From Apis mellifera (Eukaryota; Arthropoda; Insecta; Hymenoptera; Apidae), in NCBI RefSeq assembly GCF_003254395.2, contig NC_037646.1, positions 10,260,381 to 10,324,380 on the forward strand: a stretch of DNA of 64,000 bases. Reading direction: 5' to 3'. The notes beneath the pieces were generated by a model, which searched no databases, had not been told where the DNA came from, and saw nothing but the letters and a program-made list of their open reading frames with translations. This document shows positions 1 through 13,100 of this stretch, in pieces. The stretch's first letter is position 1, and each line of letters begins with the position of its first letter. The position numbers were made by a program, and so were the translations under genes.

Positions 1-3000
1 GAGAACATTTTTTCTTTTTTTTTTTTAAAGCTGTATTTTTAGAAAAGAATCGTTCACAATATTTCCAACATTTCGAAGAAAGTTTAAATTTCTTCTCAAT
101 AAATTTTCAACGATTTCGAAAACGATATTCGTCATCGAAATATTATAATAAAATATATATATATATTCCTGGTTTTAATTCTCGTGAAAAATTAGGGAAA
201 TTTATATCCATATAAACGGAGTACGGTACTTTCATTAAATAAGTTCTGAAACGAAAGAGAAATCAGAGTTGGCGGGTGAATGGGGGCATAATTAGGAATG
301 GGATGATTAAGTAAGCAACGGAAATATTAGCGCGGTATTAAATTGAAAACTGTCAAACAGCGCGTCGCTTGCGTATAAAACGTGGCCGAGTTATTGAAAC
401 TTCCACTTTCTATAACTACTTTATTATAATTGAACCGGGTTCGGGGGATTGAAACATGACTGCGTTGAGTACACATTTTATATCGAACGAGGGGACCGTC
501 CGTCGTGTGTATATTGCCAATATTGCGCCATGGAATGTATTACGATCCACGATAGTTTGCACAGACTTTATCGCAGTGTCCAATCTTTACGTGCGCTCTT
601 GCTCGCGAGATATCCACGACATTTGTCGAAACGAATTTTTTGTTCACGAAGAAATTAAAATGTATATAAAATATATACAAAATACAAGCTTATTTCTCTC
701 TCTTCCTTTTCCTTTTCTTTTTTAAATTTTAATTTTAACGAACGATATAAATGACACGGTGTAATTTAATTCTCCTTCTCGTAGAACATAGAAACAATTA
801 ATATGTATTAATAACATTATGTACAGTGTTCATTCAAAATTCATCCGATGAAATTTGTGTTCCATCGATTCATCGAATCGTTTTGGAAATTCAACGAAGG
901 GGAACGGAAAAGAAGGAAAGAAAATTCCACCAATTTATGGGTGGAAAGTGTACACGGTTTAAATTACGTTTAGCCGTATTTGTAAATAGAATCTTTATTT
1001 ACGAATTAATCGGGGTGGCAAATTCGGGATCGCACGAAATTTACACGGCGGGACATGCGGGAATAATGAAAATGAAAAGGGACGGAAGAGATCAAAAGCG
1101 GGAATAGTGTTAACCGCGTTGCGAAAGAGACGCGTATCGATATGAATCCGCTTACTCGAGCGTGAAACGAATGAAACGAACACGTGCGCAAGTTTATACG
1201 CGTAAACACGACTGTTCGCGATGAGCCAGCCCCCCCCCCCTCCCCCCTCCTCCTCCCCTTCCCTTTGATCCATTTGACGCGTTAACTCGATGGCTTTCGA
1301 TCGCTTCGAAGCTTGGAAACCTCTCACTTTCGCCGCATCGCACGTCGGGAAAACCTTTTTCCGGTTTCCTTGCTCTCGACTTTGTGCTCCTGTTATTTTC
1401 TTCGACTCTTTGAAAAAATGGGAAGCGCGCTTTGATTCTTTATTGTTTACTCTGATTTAGAAGTAACGATAAATATAATTTTTGAATTTTTGAATGAATT
1501 TTCTGAAAAAAGACTGGTCGAAGATTGTTTTTTAATAGAAATAAGAGTTTAGGTATCAAGAATATTTGATTCGTCATGTAAAAAGCGATCAAATGATTCT
1601 TTTGCAACTATCAGAGATTTAAAGATCGAAATAAAAGATTTAGATGATATCTTGTCACAACATTTGAGGAAATAATTTCGTTAATAAATAATGAAAAATA
1701 AATAAAATGCGATACCGAGTTCACTTGCAATTAGAATCTGCGTGTAAAAATCTCGATGTTCGTCGTTGCCTCGTTTTCTCATCGTGTTTATTCATTTATT
1801 ATTATTATTATTATTTTTTATATAATACTCGGATATTAGTTGTGCCTCAACTAGATAGAAAACCGCTTAATGACTTATGTTCATCGTACCACGATGATCG
1901 AGCTACTCCAATCGACCGTGGTGGCAATAGTTCGATTGGCTGCACGCGAACGTAGTCACTATGAAACGAGGAGGGGTCGTCTATGTATAGATATTCGATT
2001 GACGTACGCGCAAAGTTTCACCATCGCTCCAACAAATTAAATCGGATAGAGAAATAAGGATATTTCGTGGAGAAACGTTGGAAAATTTTTGGGAACCGCC
2101 GTTGGTCGGTGATGTATCGTCGATATGTTCAAATATTTATATATTTTGAACGGTATGCGTGATCTGTATACATATGCAAGTCGGAGATAAGCACTGGTAT
2201 TATAAAATAATTGTGGAGTGGAGCAGTGTGCACAGTGGAGAAACATAACTTGCATAATATCGACCAATTTCAACCCTGTTATCCCGGAATGGTGAGTACG
2301 TTTCTGTGTTTCGTGGCGGTTTCATCCCTCCTCCACCATTCTTCCTTTAAGATCTTATCTCCCAGGAATACAAATTAAAATTATTATGAAACGAATAATA
2401 CCTTGAGTTTGAAAATCACTACTAGCGATTTTCCTTTTTATTTTTGATAAAATGTTGAAGATTGAACAGCATATATAGAAAAAAAATCGAATAAAAATCT
2501 TCGTGAAGAAAAATCGAATTATAAAAATATTGTATAATTAGTTGAACGAATTTTATTTTAATCGCTTTCTCGTATCGAATTCTCTGGACAATATTTTTCG
2601 ACCGTGCGTTGATCAGAAACACGGCTTGTTTTTTTACTCCCCGTTCTTCTCTCTTCTCCTCCTCCTCCTTGCTCCTTATATTTCACTTCACTTTTTCAAT
2701 TTCACTTGTCATCTCACCTATACACGTTGGAAATCTTATTCCTCTATCCCTCCTCCTCCTTCCTGTATCTCTAGCATCGATTCTTCGCGCACACGCCTTT
2801 TTGCTCCCTGTCGTGTTCCTTTTTCCCCCGTTTTTCGCGCCCGAAATGGTGTAAAGCTTTTTAGATTTTTCATACCGTCATCACTCGTCGGACACATCAT
2901 TCCCCTCCCTCGTTTCGCACGTTTCTCCCGGTGTCGAGAAACGAAGTGCTCGGTTTATCCATCTCAACAGGTCTTTTTTTTTTTTTTTTTTAAAGAGATG

Positions 3001-3186
3001 CTCGCGAAAAATCTACGAGAGTGGATCAATGCGACGAAACTATCAGGATTGACGTGTGTTTCTGAGATAACGTTTCGAGAGTGTTGAGAAAAATGTAACG
3101 ATTGAATGAACGTAGATTTAAACTATTTGCCTGATCACTGCATATATCATTCTACTTGTCCAATTATGACAGTGTCACGTAACAAA
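1..3186. other. AT-rich non-coding DNA, no gene recognised
   Basis: Only short or low-complexity frames occur here, the longest (2542-3087) being F/S/P-rich with a poly-Phe run over a T tract. There is a C-rich run near 1230-1260 and a TTA repeat near 1797-1812. I see no exon. The stretch is plausibly intron of the receptor gene. Confidence 0.5.
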
Positions 3187-3188
3187 TA

Positions 3189-3218
3189 TTGGGTTGGCAA
3201 CTAAGTAATTGCGGATTT
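3189..3218 (+). repeat. Mariner left inverted terminal repeat
   Basis: It begins TTGGGTTGGCAACTAAGTAA and is 30 bp long, mirrored at 4082-4111 with one mismatch (G versus A at position 5). Confidence 0.95.
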
Positions 3219-3262
3219 TTTTTAGAAAATCAAAGACAATTTTTTCATGGAATTAAATAACT

Positions 3263-4066
3263 TTATTCCGTAATGTGTTGCCCATTTTGATCAATGACCT
3301 TTTGCCATCTTTCAGGCAGCATCATAATCCCACGTTCATAAAACTTGTGGTTTTTATTAGCAAAAAACTGAATCAGATACGATTTGATATCATCATCATT
3401 ATTGAAATTTTTACCATTCAAGGAGTTTTGTAAAGATCGAAACAAAAAGTAATCAGATGGTGCAAGGTCAGGACTATATGGTGGATGTGGCAAAATATTC
3501 CAACCAAGCTCCAATAATTTTTGCCGAGTGACCAAACATGTGTGTGGCCTTGCATCGTCATGATGGAATATAACATCTTTTCGATTTGTCAATTCAGGCC
3601 GCTTTTCTTCAACTGCATTGTTTAATTTCGTTAGTTGTTCAATGTAGACAACAGAATTGATCGTTCGATTGGGTGGTAAGAGTTCAAAATAGACAATTCC
3701 TTTGTAATCCCACCAAACTGATAACAAAACCTTCTTTTGATGAATACCAGTTTTTAATGTTTGAGCTGGTTCACGTGGCCTGCTCCACCATCTTTTCCGC
3801 TTGATATTGTTGTAAACAACCCATTTTTCATCGCCAGTTATCAGTCGTTTTAAAAATGGATCATTTTCATTACGTTTCTTTAGCAAATCGCAGCTGTTAA
3901 TGCGTTGCGTTAAATGCTTTTCTTTCAGTTCGTGAGGAACCCATGTATCGAGTTTTTGAACATAGCTAAGTTGTTTTAAGTGGTTTTCAATGCATGTATG
4001 CGATACATGAAACTTCTCTGCAATCTCACGAGTTGTACTGTGACGATCCGAATCGATTATGAGTGA
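3263..4066 (-). pseudogene. Mariner transposase, 5'-truncated
   Basis: An open frame of 267 codons with no start ATG follows an in-frame TGA at 4069-4067 and ends in TAA at 3265-3263. It keeps the second helix-turn-helix region (REIAEKFHVSHTCIENHLK), the WVPHEL linker motif and the whole catalytic domain. The acidic residues lie in TGDEKW (codon 79), HHDD (codon 170) and APSDY (codon 205); the last two are separated by 34 residues, the DD34D hallmark of mariner. The first DNA-binding domain and the start codon are gone, so it should not make an active enzyme. The family usually has Asn after the second Asp, and here it is Asp. Confidence 0.93.
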
Positions 4067-4081
4067 TCATATCGATGAGTG

Positions 4082-4111
4082 AAATCCGCAATTACTTAGT
4101 TGCCAATCCAA
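4082..4111 (-). repeat. Mariner right inverted terminal repeat
   Basis: Its reverse complement begins TTGGATTGGCAACTAAGTAA. The deletion that removed the transposase start ends within about 20 bp of this repeat. Confidence 0.95.
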
Positions 4112-4113
4112 TA

Positions 4114-7100
4114 ATACAAGACGGACAGTAGTACAAAGTAGTATTGGAAAGACAAGTAATATAATAGTTAGGCAAATAGAAAGTGTTGCAGCAGCGGTGT
4201 GTTATTTTATTGAGAAGATATTTTTCATCGAAAGTTGTTTGTAATGGGGAAACAGATTAGCTCGTGTCGCTTATCTGAAGAAATGAAACGTAACAAGCGT
4301 AAAATTTGTTCTGATCAATCCAACTTGGAAAGTTTTAATGGGGAGAAAGGGGGGAAAAAAAAAAGGCAATTCCGGAGGAAGAAAATAAATCTATCATTTA
4401 AACGTTAAAAGGAAGAAGAAGCAGAGGGGGGCATCCTTTGTCCGCAAATTTCCACGCTAAACGCGCAACCTAATTGTCCTATTTACAAACTCTTCCCTCG
4501 TCTTCCCTTCAGTTCAGGAAAGGACGACGCTTCGCCGGAGAAGGAAAATATTAACCACGTCCGGTAATAAGAATGAAACATGCAAGGAAGAAAAAAAGGG
4601 AGGAGAGAAAGAGAGAAGAGAAAGGACGAAAGAAGAAATTCTCGAGTGCGTAGTTACAAAACTTCTCATTGTCTTACCCGTCTCCCTTTATCCGTGGAAA
4701 TAAATTCCGACCTTGTTTCTTAGTCGTCGTTCTCTTTCTATGTCAGTCCATGATGTTCGCCATTTTCCACGTGTATACCGTACCACGGACGGAAACTTCG
4801 AAATTTTATTTCTTCTTCTTCTTCTTCTTTTTTTAAGAAAATATACTCGAGATCTCGAGGTATCTATCTTGGCAATATCGATAGACTTTTTAATTACATT
4901 ATTTGGGTAGAAAACAAAACAGGTTTTCTCGCTCGAGATGGGAGATTGAGATTAGAGAAACGATAGATAATCGCGTGGAAACTTCAACGTGGATTCGATT
5001 CGAGGGTCGAGGGTTCAAAGTTCACCCCCCAGTTGAGGCGAAATTAACACCGCTCTTCTGGTGACCCACGAAAACGGATATCGGTTTAATTCGCATCTCA
5101 AGGGAACGATTATCAGGCCTGATTTCGAACGTGTCACGAAATGTAATTCGTCAACGAAATGCTGCCGAATTTTCTTACTTCGAAAGAGATTTCGATTTAT
5201 TTCCATCCTAATATTTATGGATAGGTATTAAAGCGTAAAGAATAATGGTTAGAAGATTTTTAGAAATTATTATTCTCTTCTTGATTTATATAAAATATAT
5301 ATATTCGATGCTTTTCAACGAATCGAAATGATCGTTTCACTTCGAAGAAGATTTTAATATAGGATAACTAATATTGTCCCATTTGAAAAATTATTTCACA
5401 CGTGGAAACGCGTTCGAATGAGATATTTGATAAAGGAGAATGATTAAATTCGTAAATTTCTTTGGAACGATATATTTTACAGAGTATTTCTTTTCTCTTT
5501 TTCATAAATTAGTTGAATGTGAACGTATAATATAAATATCCCTTTCGAACCTAAATTAAATATCATTATTAAATAAAATCATGCACACGATCCCTGATAA
5601 ACGATCCTCGTATTTCAATGAGTAACAAGATATTAAATATTAAAATAATCTGTTCAAATTCAGAAATGTGCTATATACCAAAATACTTTGAATCGCAGCT
5701 TTATTTAATTTACATTAGTAGATTTTCCATTATTTCTGAATTTTGGACAGCAATATATTTTCATAATTTAATTTTAATTAAAATATGCACGTAATGTATT
5801 ACGTACGTTCGTCCTTTTCGTATCTTTTTGCGCGTGAAATTTGACGTATATTTCGTTCATGAATATTACATACATAATAGTAAATGTGAATAATAATAGT
5901 CATGTTACGATAATGAAACGGGACACATGGAAGAAAAGGAAAGAAACGAATTTATCTCGGCAAAAATATGAACAGCTGTGTCGTTTCCTCTTCGAGACGA
6001 AGGAAGAGCAGGAAAACGAAAAACGAAAGAGAGGTAAATATTTACGAAAGAGATTCCAATCTTCGATATCAATGATTTTTTTTTAACGATTATCGAGATC
6101 ATTAGAAGAATCGAGAATGTTATTCCGAAGATTTTATATTATTATATTTTGTTTATTGAAAAAGTTAACTTAATCCATCGAAAAAAAGAATTAAATAAAT
6201 ATTTGTTCGATTAATTTCTAAGTTTAATCTTTCAAATTAAGATTAAATAAAAATTTATTTAACTGTTAATCGGTTTTCGTTTAGATTTGGATTAGTTTTC
6301 TCAATCTGATTACCGTGAGTCGATTGTTCTTAACAACGAATTCAATCGGATTAAAACTAATTTGATCTAATCTAACCTAACCTAAATTGTTTCGAAGAAA
6401 AGTGTTTAAAATAAACTTCTTCTCTAGTGAACAACAAATAATGCTAAGTAAAATTTTAAAAAACATTACTCAAGATGGTGATCTTGATATTAGAAAGAAT
6501 CGTTAAAAAGACTGATATCTTTTCGTAAATAATTATCAAGAGTTATTAAAAAGAATTATTTATTTCCTCCTCGAGATTTAATTCCTAACCAATCCATCGA
6601 TGTCCAATCTGTCGTATTTTTCATCACGTTTGCTGCAACAATTAAAATATAAGCTTTCTCGAATATTTTATAAAATATTTAACTTTTGGAGCGCCAAAAA
6701 ATTCAGTGGCACGACGTGTCACATACTTTTTTCTCGTTTCTTTATTCTCAATGTAATTTATTATTCTATTACTGTCCACATTTCTAGTTATGTATTTAAG
6801 TTACGTCGTTTGCAACACTCGCCACTAAAATATATAAGTACGTAGAAGTTGAACATTTCCAAATTTTTCCAACAAATTTCCTCGTCTTTTCAACTCCTCT
6901 CTCTCTCTTTCTCTCTCACGTTAACACGACCTCGAATATCCGAATTTGAACGTCAAGAAACTTTTTCTCAACAGATTGGATGATAAACTTGTATGGAACA
7001 AATATCTTTCTTCGAAAATGAATAATATCTGACGTTTTATTTGCAAAGAGGTTTGATTAACAAGGTCTAAAACGAGGTCAAGAAACCATTCACCGAAATG

Positions 7101-7485
7101 TATCGTGTCGCGTTGGTCGTCTGTCCCGATGATTTATTTATTAAACCCGTGAAAAGGTGGTTGACAGTGTTGCAACAGCATGCGTGACCACCCTGTTCCC
7201 CGAGTAATTACCACCGGGGAAAATTGAATATTCTTGTATGCAACCTATCCCCGGTTCCAACCCTCTTTTGCATCCCTATTTCCGGGGGAAAATTAACTTT
7301 GCGATTTCTGGGTAACGTAGTCCATCTTGTCAAAATCGACGCGAGGAAGAGGAAGAGAGGCTGGAGCCACGGAGCGGAACCAGGGGCCCAGCAAGATTAA
7401 TGGCAGTGCCTGTTACCCGGAGGCAGTGATTAGAAGCCAATTAAAAGCCTTTATCCCGCCTCGCCTCCACGCTCCTTAACCGAAC
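4114..7485. other. AT-rich non-coding DNA, no gene recognised
   Basis: No coding exon is visible. The segment includes a short TCTAA/CCTAA run (6366-6385) and ends in a GC-balanced island (about 7140-7470) with homeodomain-like cores. The rest is ordinary AT-rich sequence. Confidence 0.5.
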
Positions 7486-7523
7486 TCTATTCTCTGGAAA
7501 ATATCCGATATTGTGGCATATCG

Positions 7524-7524
<1 letters not shown>

Positions 7525-7575
<51 letters not shown>
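7525..7575. repeat. TA microsatellite 1
   Basis: An uninterrupted TA run of about 50 bp within the first minisatellite unit. Confidence 0.95.
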
Positions 7576-7580
<5 letters not shown>

Positions 7581-7805
7581 GAATCGCTTCTCTCATTTTG
7601 GGTCGAGATCGAAGGAGAATTTAAGAATAATTTCTGGAATGATGGTCATTTAGATTAATAATCATGGATAGAAGGTTAAATAAGAGTTGCAAGATTGACT
7701 AAATACAAATTGTTATTGTAATTAACTTTCTTTTTTTTTGTTGGGTGTTTGCTTCCAAAATCTCGAATTCTATTCTCTGGAAAATATCTGATATTGTGGC
7801 ATATC

Positions 7806-7807
<2 letters not shown>

Positions 7808-7870
<63 letters not shown>
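7808..7870. repeat. TA microsatellite 2
   Basis: A TA run of about 62 bp inside the first higher-order copy. Confidence 0.95.
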
Positions 7871-7874
<4 letters not shown>

Positions 7875-8374
7875 CCCTTGGATTTCTTCTTTTATTTTAT
7901 TTTGGGTCGAGATCGAAGGAGAATTTAAGAATAATTTCTGGAATGGTGATTATTTAGATTAATAATCATAGATAAATAGAAGATTAATTAAGAATTGGTG
8001 CAAAATTGACTAAATATAATTGACAAATTATTATTGGAATTAACTTTCTCCTTTCCTGTTTGTGTGTTTCCTTTCAAAATCTCAAATTCTATTCTCTGGA
8101 AAATATCTGATATTGTGGCATATCATTTTATATATTCCTTGGATCTCTCCTTTTATTTTGAGTCGAGATCGAAGGAGAATTTAAGAATAATTTCTGTGGA
8201 AATGGTGATTATTTAGATTAATAATCATGGATAAATAAAAGGTTAAATAAGAGTTGCAAGATTGACTAAATACAAATTGTTATTGTAATTAACTTTCTTT
8301 TTTTTTGTTGGGTGTTTGCTTCCAAAATCTCGAATTCTATTCTCTGGAAAATATCTGATATTGTGGCATATCAT

Positions 8375-8384
8375 TATATTTATA

Positions 8385-8449
<65 letters not shown>
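8375..8449. repeat. TA microsatellite 3
   Basis: A TA run of about 74 bp with two interruptions (a TTT and a TACATA). Its extra length of 12 bp accounts for the difference between the two higher-order copies. Confidence 0.95.
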
Positions 8450-8453
<4 letters not shown>

Positions 8454-10115
8454 CCCTTGGATTTCTTCTTTTATTTTATTTTGGGTCGAGATCGAAGGAG
8501 AATTTAAGAATAATTTCTGGAATGGTGATTATTTAGATTAATAATCATAGATAAATAGAAGATTAATTAAGAATTGGTGCAAAATTGACTAAATATAATT
8601 GACAAATTATTATTGGAATTAACTTTCTCCTTTCCTGTTTGTGTGTTTCCTTTCAAAATCTCAAATTCTATTCTCTGGAAAATATCTGATATTGTGGCAT
8701 ATCATTTTATATATTCCTTGGATCTCTCCTTTTATTTTGAGTCGAGATCGAAGGAGAATTTAAGAATAATTTCTGTGGAAATGGTGATCATTTAGATTAA
8801 TAATCATGGATAAATAGAAGGTTAAATAAGAGTTGCAAGATTGACTAAATACAAATTGTTATTGTAATTAACTTTCTCTTTTTTTGTTGGGTGTTTTCTT
8901 CCAAAATCTCGAATTCTATTCTCTGGAAAATATTAGATATTATGGTTAAAAAAAAATTTAAGAATAATTTCTGTGAAAATGGTGGCCATTTAGATTAATA
9001 ATCATGGATAAATAAAAGGTTAATTAAGAGTGGACGGTGCAAGATTGACTAAATTCAAATTGTTGTTATATTGTAATTAACTTTTTCCTTTCCTTCCAAA
9101 ATCTCGAATTTTATTCTCTGGAAAATATCCGATATTGTAATATCGTTATATATATATGTATCCCTTGGATTTCTCCTCTCATTTTGGATGGAGAATCGAA
9201 GGAGAATTTAAGAATAATTTTTATGGAAATAGTGGTCCTTTAGATTAGATAATAATTAGATAGTAATCATGGTTGAGAATAAAAATGGACGCTTGATAGA
9301 AATGAAGTTAAGTGTAAAATTGACTAAATTCAAATTGTAATTAACTTTCTCCTTTTTTGTTGGGTGTTTCTTTCCAAAATCTCGAATTCTATTCTCTGAA
9401 AAATATTAAATATTGTGGTTAAAAAGAAATTTAAGAATAATTTCTGTGAAAATTATGGCCATTATATTAATAATTATGAATAAATAGAAGGTTAATTAAG
9501 AGTGGACACATGATGTGATGAAATTCGAGTTCGGTGCAAGATTGACTAAATTAAAATTGTTATTATATTGTAATTAACTTTCTCGTTTCTGTTGGATGTT
9601 TCCCTTCGAAATCTCAAATTCTATTCTTTGAAAAATATTAATAAATATTGTGACATCGTTGCAAATACCTATCTCTTTACAATTACTCTTGTTTTGGACA
9701 CTGATCGAGATTGAAAAAAAATTTAAGAATAATTTCTGTGAAAATATTGGTTTAGATTAATAATCATGGATGAGAATAAAAATAGATGAAGATGCGGTGA
9801 AGTTTGGTGCAAGATTGATTAAATTCAAATTGTTATTGTAATTAACTTTCTCCTTCCCTGTTGGATTTTTCCCTCCAAAATTTCGAATTCTCTGGAAAAT
9901 ATTAAATATTGTGGCATGTCGTTATATATACATATTCCTTGGATCTTTCTTTTCGTTTTTGATCGAGAGAGAATTTAATAATAATTTCCGTGAGAATGAT
10001 GAATTTAGATTAATAATCATGGATGAAGAATAGGAGGTTAATTAAAAGTGGATGACGTGATGAAGTTCGAGTCCGTTGCAAGATTGACTAAATTCAAGCT
10101 ATTATTGTAATTAAT

Positions 10116-13100
10116 GGATGTTCAGGAGTCAGCAGAGTGAGAGAATGTGAGCATCGTGAGAGAGGAGATATGCGTCTCTTCTTCAATCTTTCTCCAGTAA
10201 TTAAAGCCCTGTTGACCAAATTTACGTTCGTCGTACGTTTCTTAATTTTTAGAAAACAATTTAAAGTACCGTATATCGTAAAATCGATTCTCGTTCGAGT
10301 CATTCTCATCAAAAATTTCATCTATAATTTAAAAATAATTCGAGAATAAACGTCGAACGAAAAAAAGAATTTAGGAATTTAGAATTACAGGATAATTTTG
10401 AAATAGGAATATCTATCGTCTAACGACTGTAGATGGCAGTAAACGATGATGGCAGCCGTTGAAATGAAAAGTATCGGTCATTAATCATCGATTTTTGATC
10501 GCAAAGATTAATTGCCAATCGCTGATTGTGTCTGCGCGTGTCTGTATTAATCCGAATTAAACGAAATTCAATTAAATTAAGGGTTGAAATTGAATTAAGG
10601 TTCTCTTTGTGACACGCATCATGTGTATATCGTGTCGAACAAAGCGATCGATAGTCGATCCGAGGATACCGGGAAGCGTTAATTTCACGTATCGATATCA
10701 AAAATTCAATCATAAATCATTGCTCGATATGTTAATTGTAAAATATTTCGGCGGAGATTGTGTAAATGTTTCGATTGTAATTGTTAATTATCATGTTTTC
10801 GTGGAATAATATTCAACAAAATATCGATGATTTATGGGAAATCTTATTAGAGCGTGAAACGCTTATTTTTTTCGTTGTTACAAATTGTTCGTATATGCAA
10901 ATTGAAAAAATGTGGGAAAATTAATTATATTCTTGGCGGCGTGTTTCGCGTGTGCGCAATTGTTTCTGCAATTTCATTTTATAACATATGCTCGACCGGT
11001 ACGCTTTAAATTTTCAACGGCGATACTTTATGAATTCAGCAACATGCTTCGAAATCGAATTAAACATTCGCGTAATTTCGAATCGTTTGAAAATAACACA
11101 TTTTTCCTTCCTTTCTTCTTCTTCTTCTTTTTTTCTTTTTCGAAATGTTTCTTCAGTCGAACAAGTCATAGAATCCGTGTTTTTCGTTCTCTCAATCAGA
11201 CGATTTCAAAAGAATCATCGGACGAAAACAATCATTTGAGGAAAAATTAGATGCCTGACAGGTTTTATAGGCTGACGCAAACGGTAAAACTGTATTGTTA
11301 CTCGCAATTAGATCTACGTGTACAGATGCAAAGCGAACATTTTAAACTTCTAACCTCTATCCCAGAAAGGATAACGAATAGCCGGAGTAAACAGCCGCTT
11401 TATTCAAGACGAAACAATTTCTCGTGTCGTTAGTATGCATTAGCGAGCTTTGCACTTTCTACCTTTGAGAGAATAAGAGATTGCGAGTTTATGAGCAACG
11501 CGTTTATGCCGATTGAATATTTAACGACCGTGTGTGTGTTTACCTGTGTGTGTTGGAGGAAAAGTTGCGAGAAAAAAAGATCGTTTCGAGATTTTTAAAA
11601 AAACGAGTCAATTTTTTAAATACATCTCGATCAAGAAATTTTGAAGTAGAATAAATTTTCGTTTGAAATATCGCGATCCAGGTTATATTATTATATTTGT
11701 CGAGAAATATATATATATATATAGAGGTGATGGAAGCACTAGGTATTTTCGAAATCAATGATGGATCGGTTGAAAAATTTCGTATTTTTCAATGACATAA
11801 TTTTCCCATCCGGCGATACGGTTGAACGAGAAACGCATAAATTATAATAAATCGCGCACGGTTCATTTTCCCCGATTACTTTTCGCATTTATATTCGATT
11901 CGTAAAATTGATCCTTGGAAAAGCAACGCGAGAAAATTTAGGATGAAACGTGATTCGCGACAAATAATTTATTTTAAAATATTCCACGATGGAATATAAA
12001 TTTTTTCTCGCGATTATATTTATATCGCGAAATTCGATCATTCATTCAAGGATTATAATAAATATTCTTGCCTCTGTTTGAATTATTACACGTTAATAAC
12101 TAATTTATTACCATTTGTTAATATTACTATTTCAAATATTCATCTCTCTCTCTTCCCTATTAATCACCCTAGGATAAATAAAGTTTCACGAGTTTTTCCA
12201 TAACTTGATTGTCGAAAAATAAATTTAAAATAAAGAATGATTAACAAAGTTTAACCAAATCCTCGATTTAATTTTAATAATTGATCGCTCTTAAAGTAAT
12301 CACTAAAAAAGAATTATCGACAGGATAAAAATTTTTGAAGCAGTGAATGGATGATAAAAAGAAAAAACCTCCATCGCCGCGAATCGATAATCGATCTCTC
12401 GGATTGGAAAATATCTCCCATTCCCAAATACGATTCTCCATCGCGAATACCAAGTGCAGCCTGCTTGCATTTTTGGCAAGGGTGCAGAAAGAAGCGCAAA
12501 CACCCGGCGAGAATAAATAAGTAGCCGATGTAATCAGATTTCCGAAACGATAAAATCCGTTTTGACTTCCTCGGTTCATCGAATTTGCATAAACCCTCAG
12601 TTTTCAACAGAATCGAATTGAAAATGCATCCGGACGTTTATTGTACGATGGGGGAGAAATGAGAAATTCCTTGTTGCGCGTTATCCAGTTTCGTTTCTTC
12701 GTCCGATCCGTTCCTTATAATGGAATTTCGTCGGAAACGGTCCATTAGAAACGTCCGTTAATTAAATTCGAGAATTTTATTACGACCTCTCCTCTCCAAA
12801 AAAATTGTATGGAATTTAATTTTTAATTATACGGGTCGGGTAACCCGTATAAAAAAAACCCGTGTCGTAAGAATGAACCTATCGTAAGGATGGATGTCAA
12901 ACTTGGACGAAAACTTGGACGAAATAAATCCGGTGTATTATTCTTTTAAGCGGACAAAACGCAAGCGTGAATTATTGAGCAACGTTGGGTAGCAAGGTTG
13001 CGTGTAAGGTTGACGCCACGTATATCCCCCGAACAACCGAAAATCCCCAACGTCGTTTCCTGCGCATTGGAAATGATCATTGGAAGATGAGATACATACC

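Larger units (their letters stand above)
3189..4111 (-). mobile_element. Mariner (mellifera-type) element, internally deleted
   Basis: This Tc1/mariner DNA transposon copy is 923 bp long, bounded by 30-bp inverted repeats (3189-3218 and 4082-4111) that differ at one base. TA dinucleotides flank it at 3187-3188 and 4112-4113, the expected target-site duplication. Family members are about 1.3 kb, so some 360 bp are missing. The loss lies next to the right inverted repeat and removes the start and N-terminal part of the transposase. The near-matching termini mean it may still be mobilised by an enzyme supplied elsewhere; this is inference. Confidence 0.95.
7486..10115. repeat. Complex minisatellite with TA tracts
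   Basis: About ten copies of a 200-330-bp unit begin with a variant of TCTATTCTCTGGAAAATAT (for example near 7489, 7767, 8087, 8336, 8665, 8914, 9112, 9388, 9612, 9890). Each continues through GATATTGTGGCATATC, an optional TA tract, a TCGAGATCGAAGGAGAATTT block, GATTAATAATCATGGAT and a TTGTAATTAACTTTC block. Copies decay to the right, while those at 7674-8240 and 8241-8819 form a near-identical higher-order pair. Open frames here, with poly-Ile/Tyr, are artefacts. Confidence 0.95.

Noticed and set aside
2542..3087. 181-codon plus-strand frame
   Set aside because: Long only by chance in pyrimidine-rich DNA; includes poly-Leu, poly-Pro and poly-Phe runs over microsatellites and has no domain.
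5000..5035. Possible tRNA B-box-like GGTTCAAAGTTC
   Set aside because: It does not fit the consensus and no A-box or cloverleaf could be formed upstream.
7745..8795. Repeated 60-74-codon frames with poly-Ile/Tyr
   Set aside because: They are translations of the minisatellite and its TA tracts.
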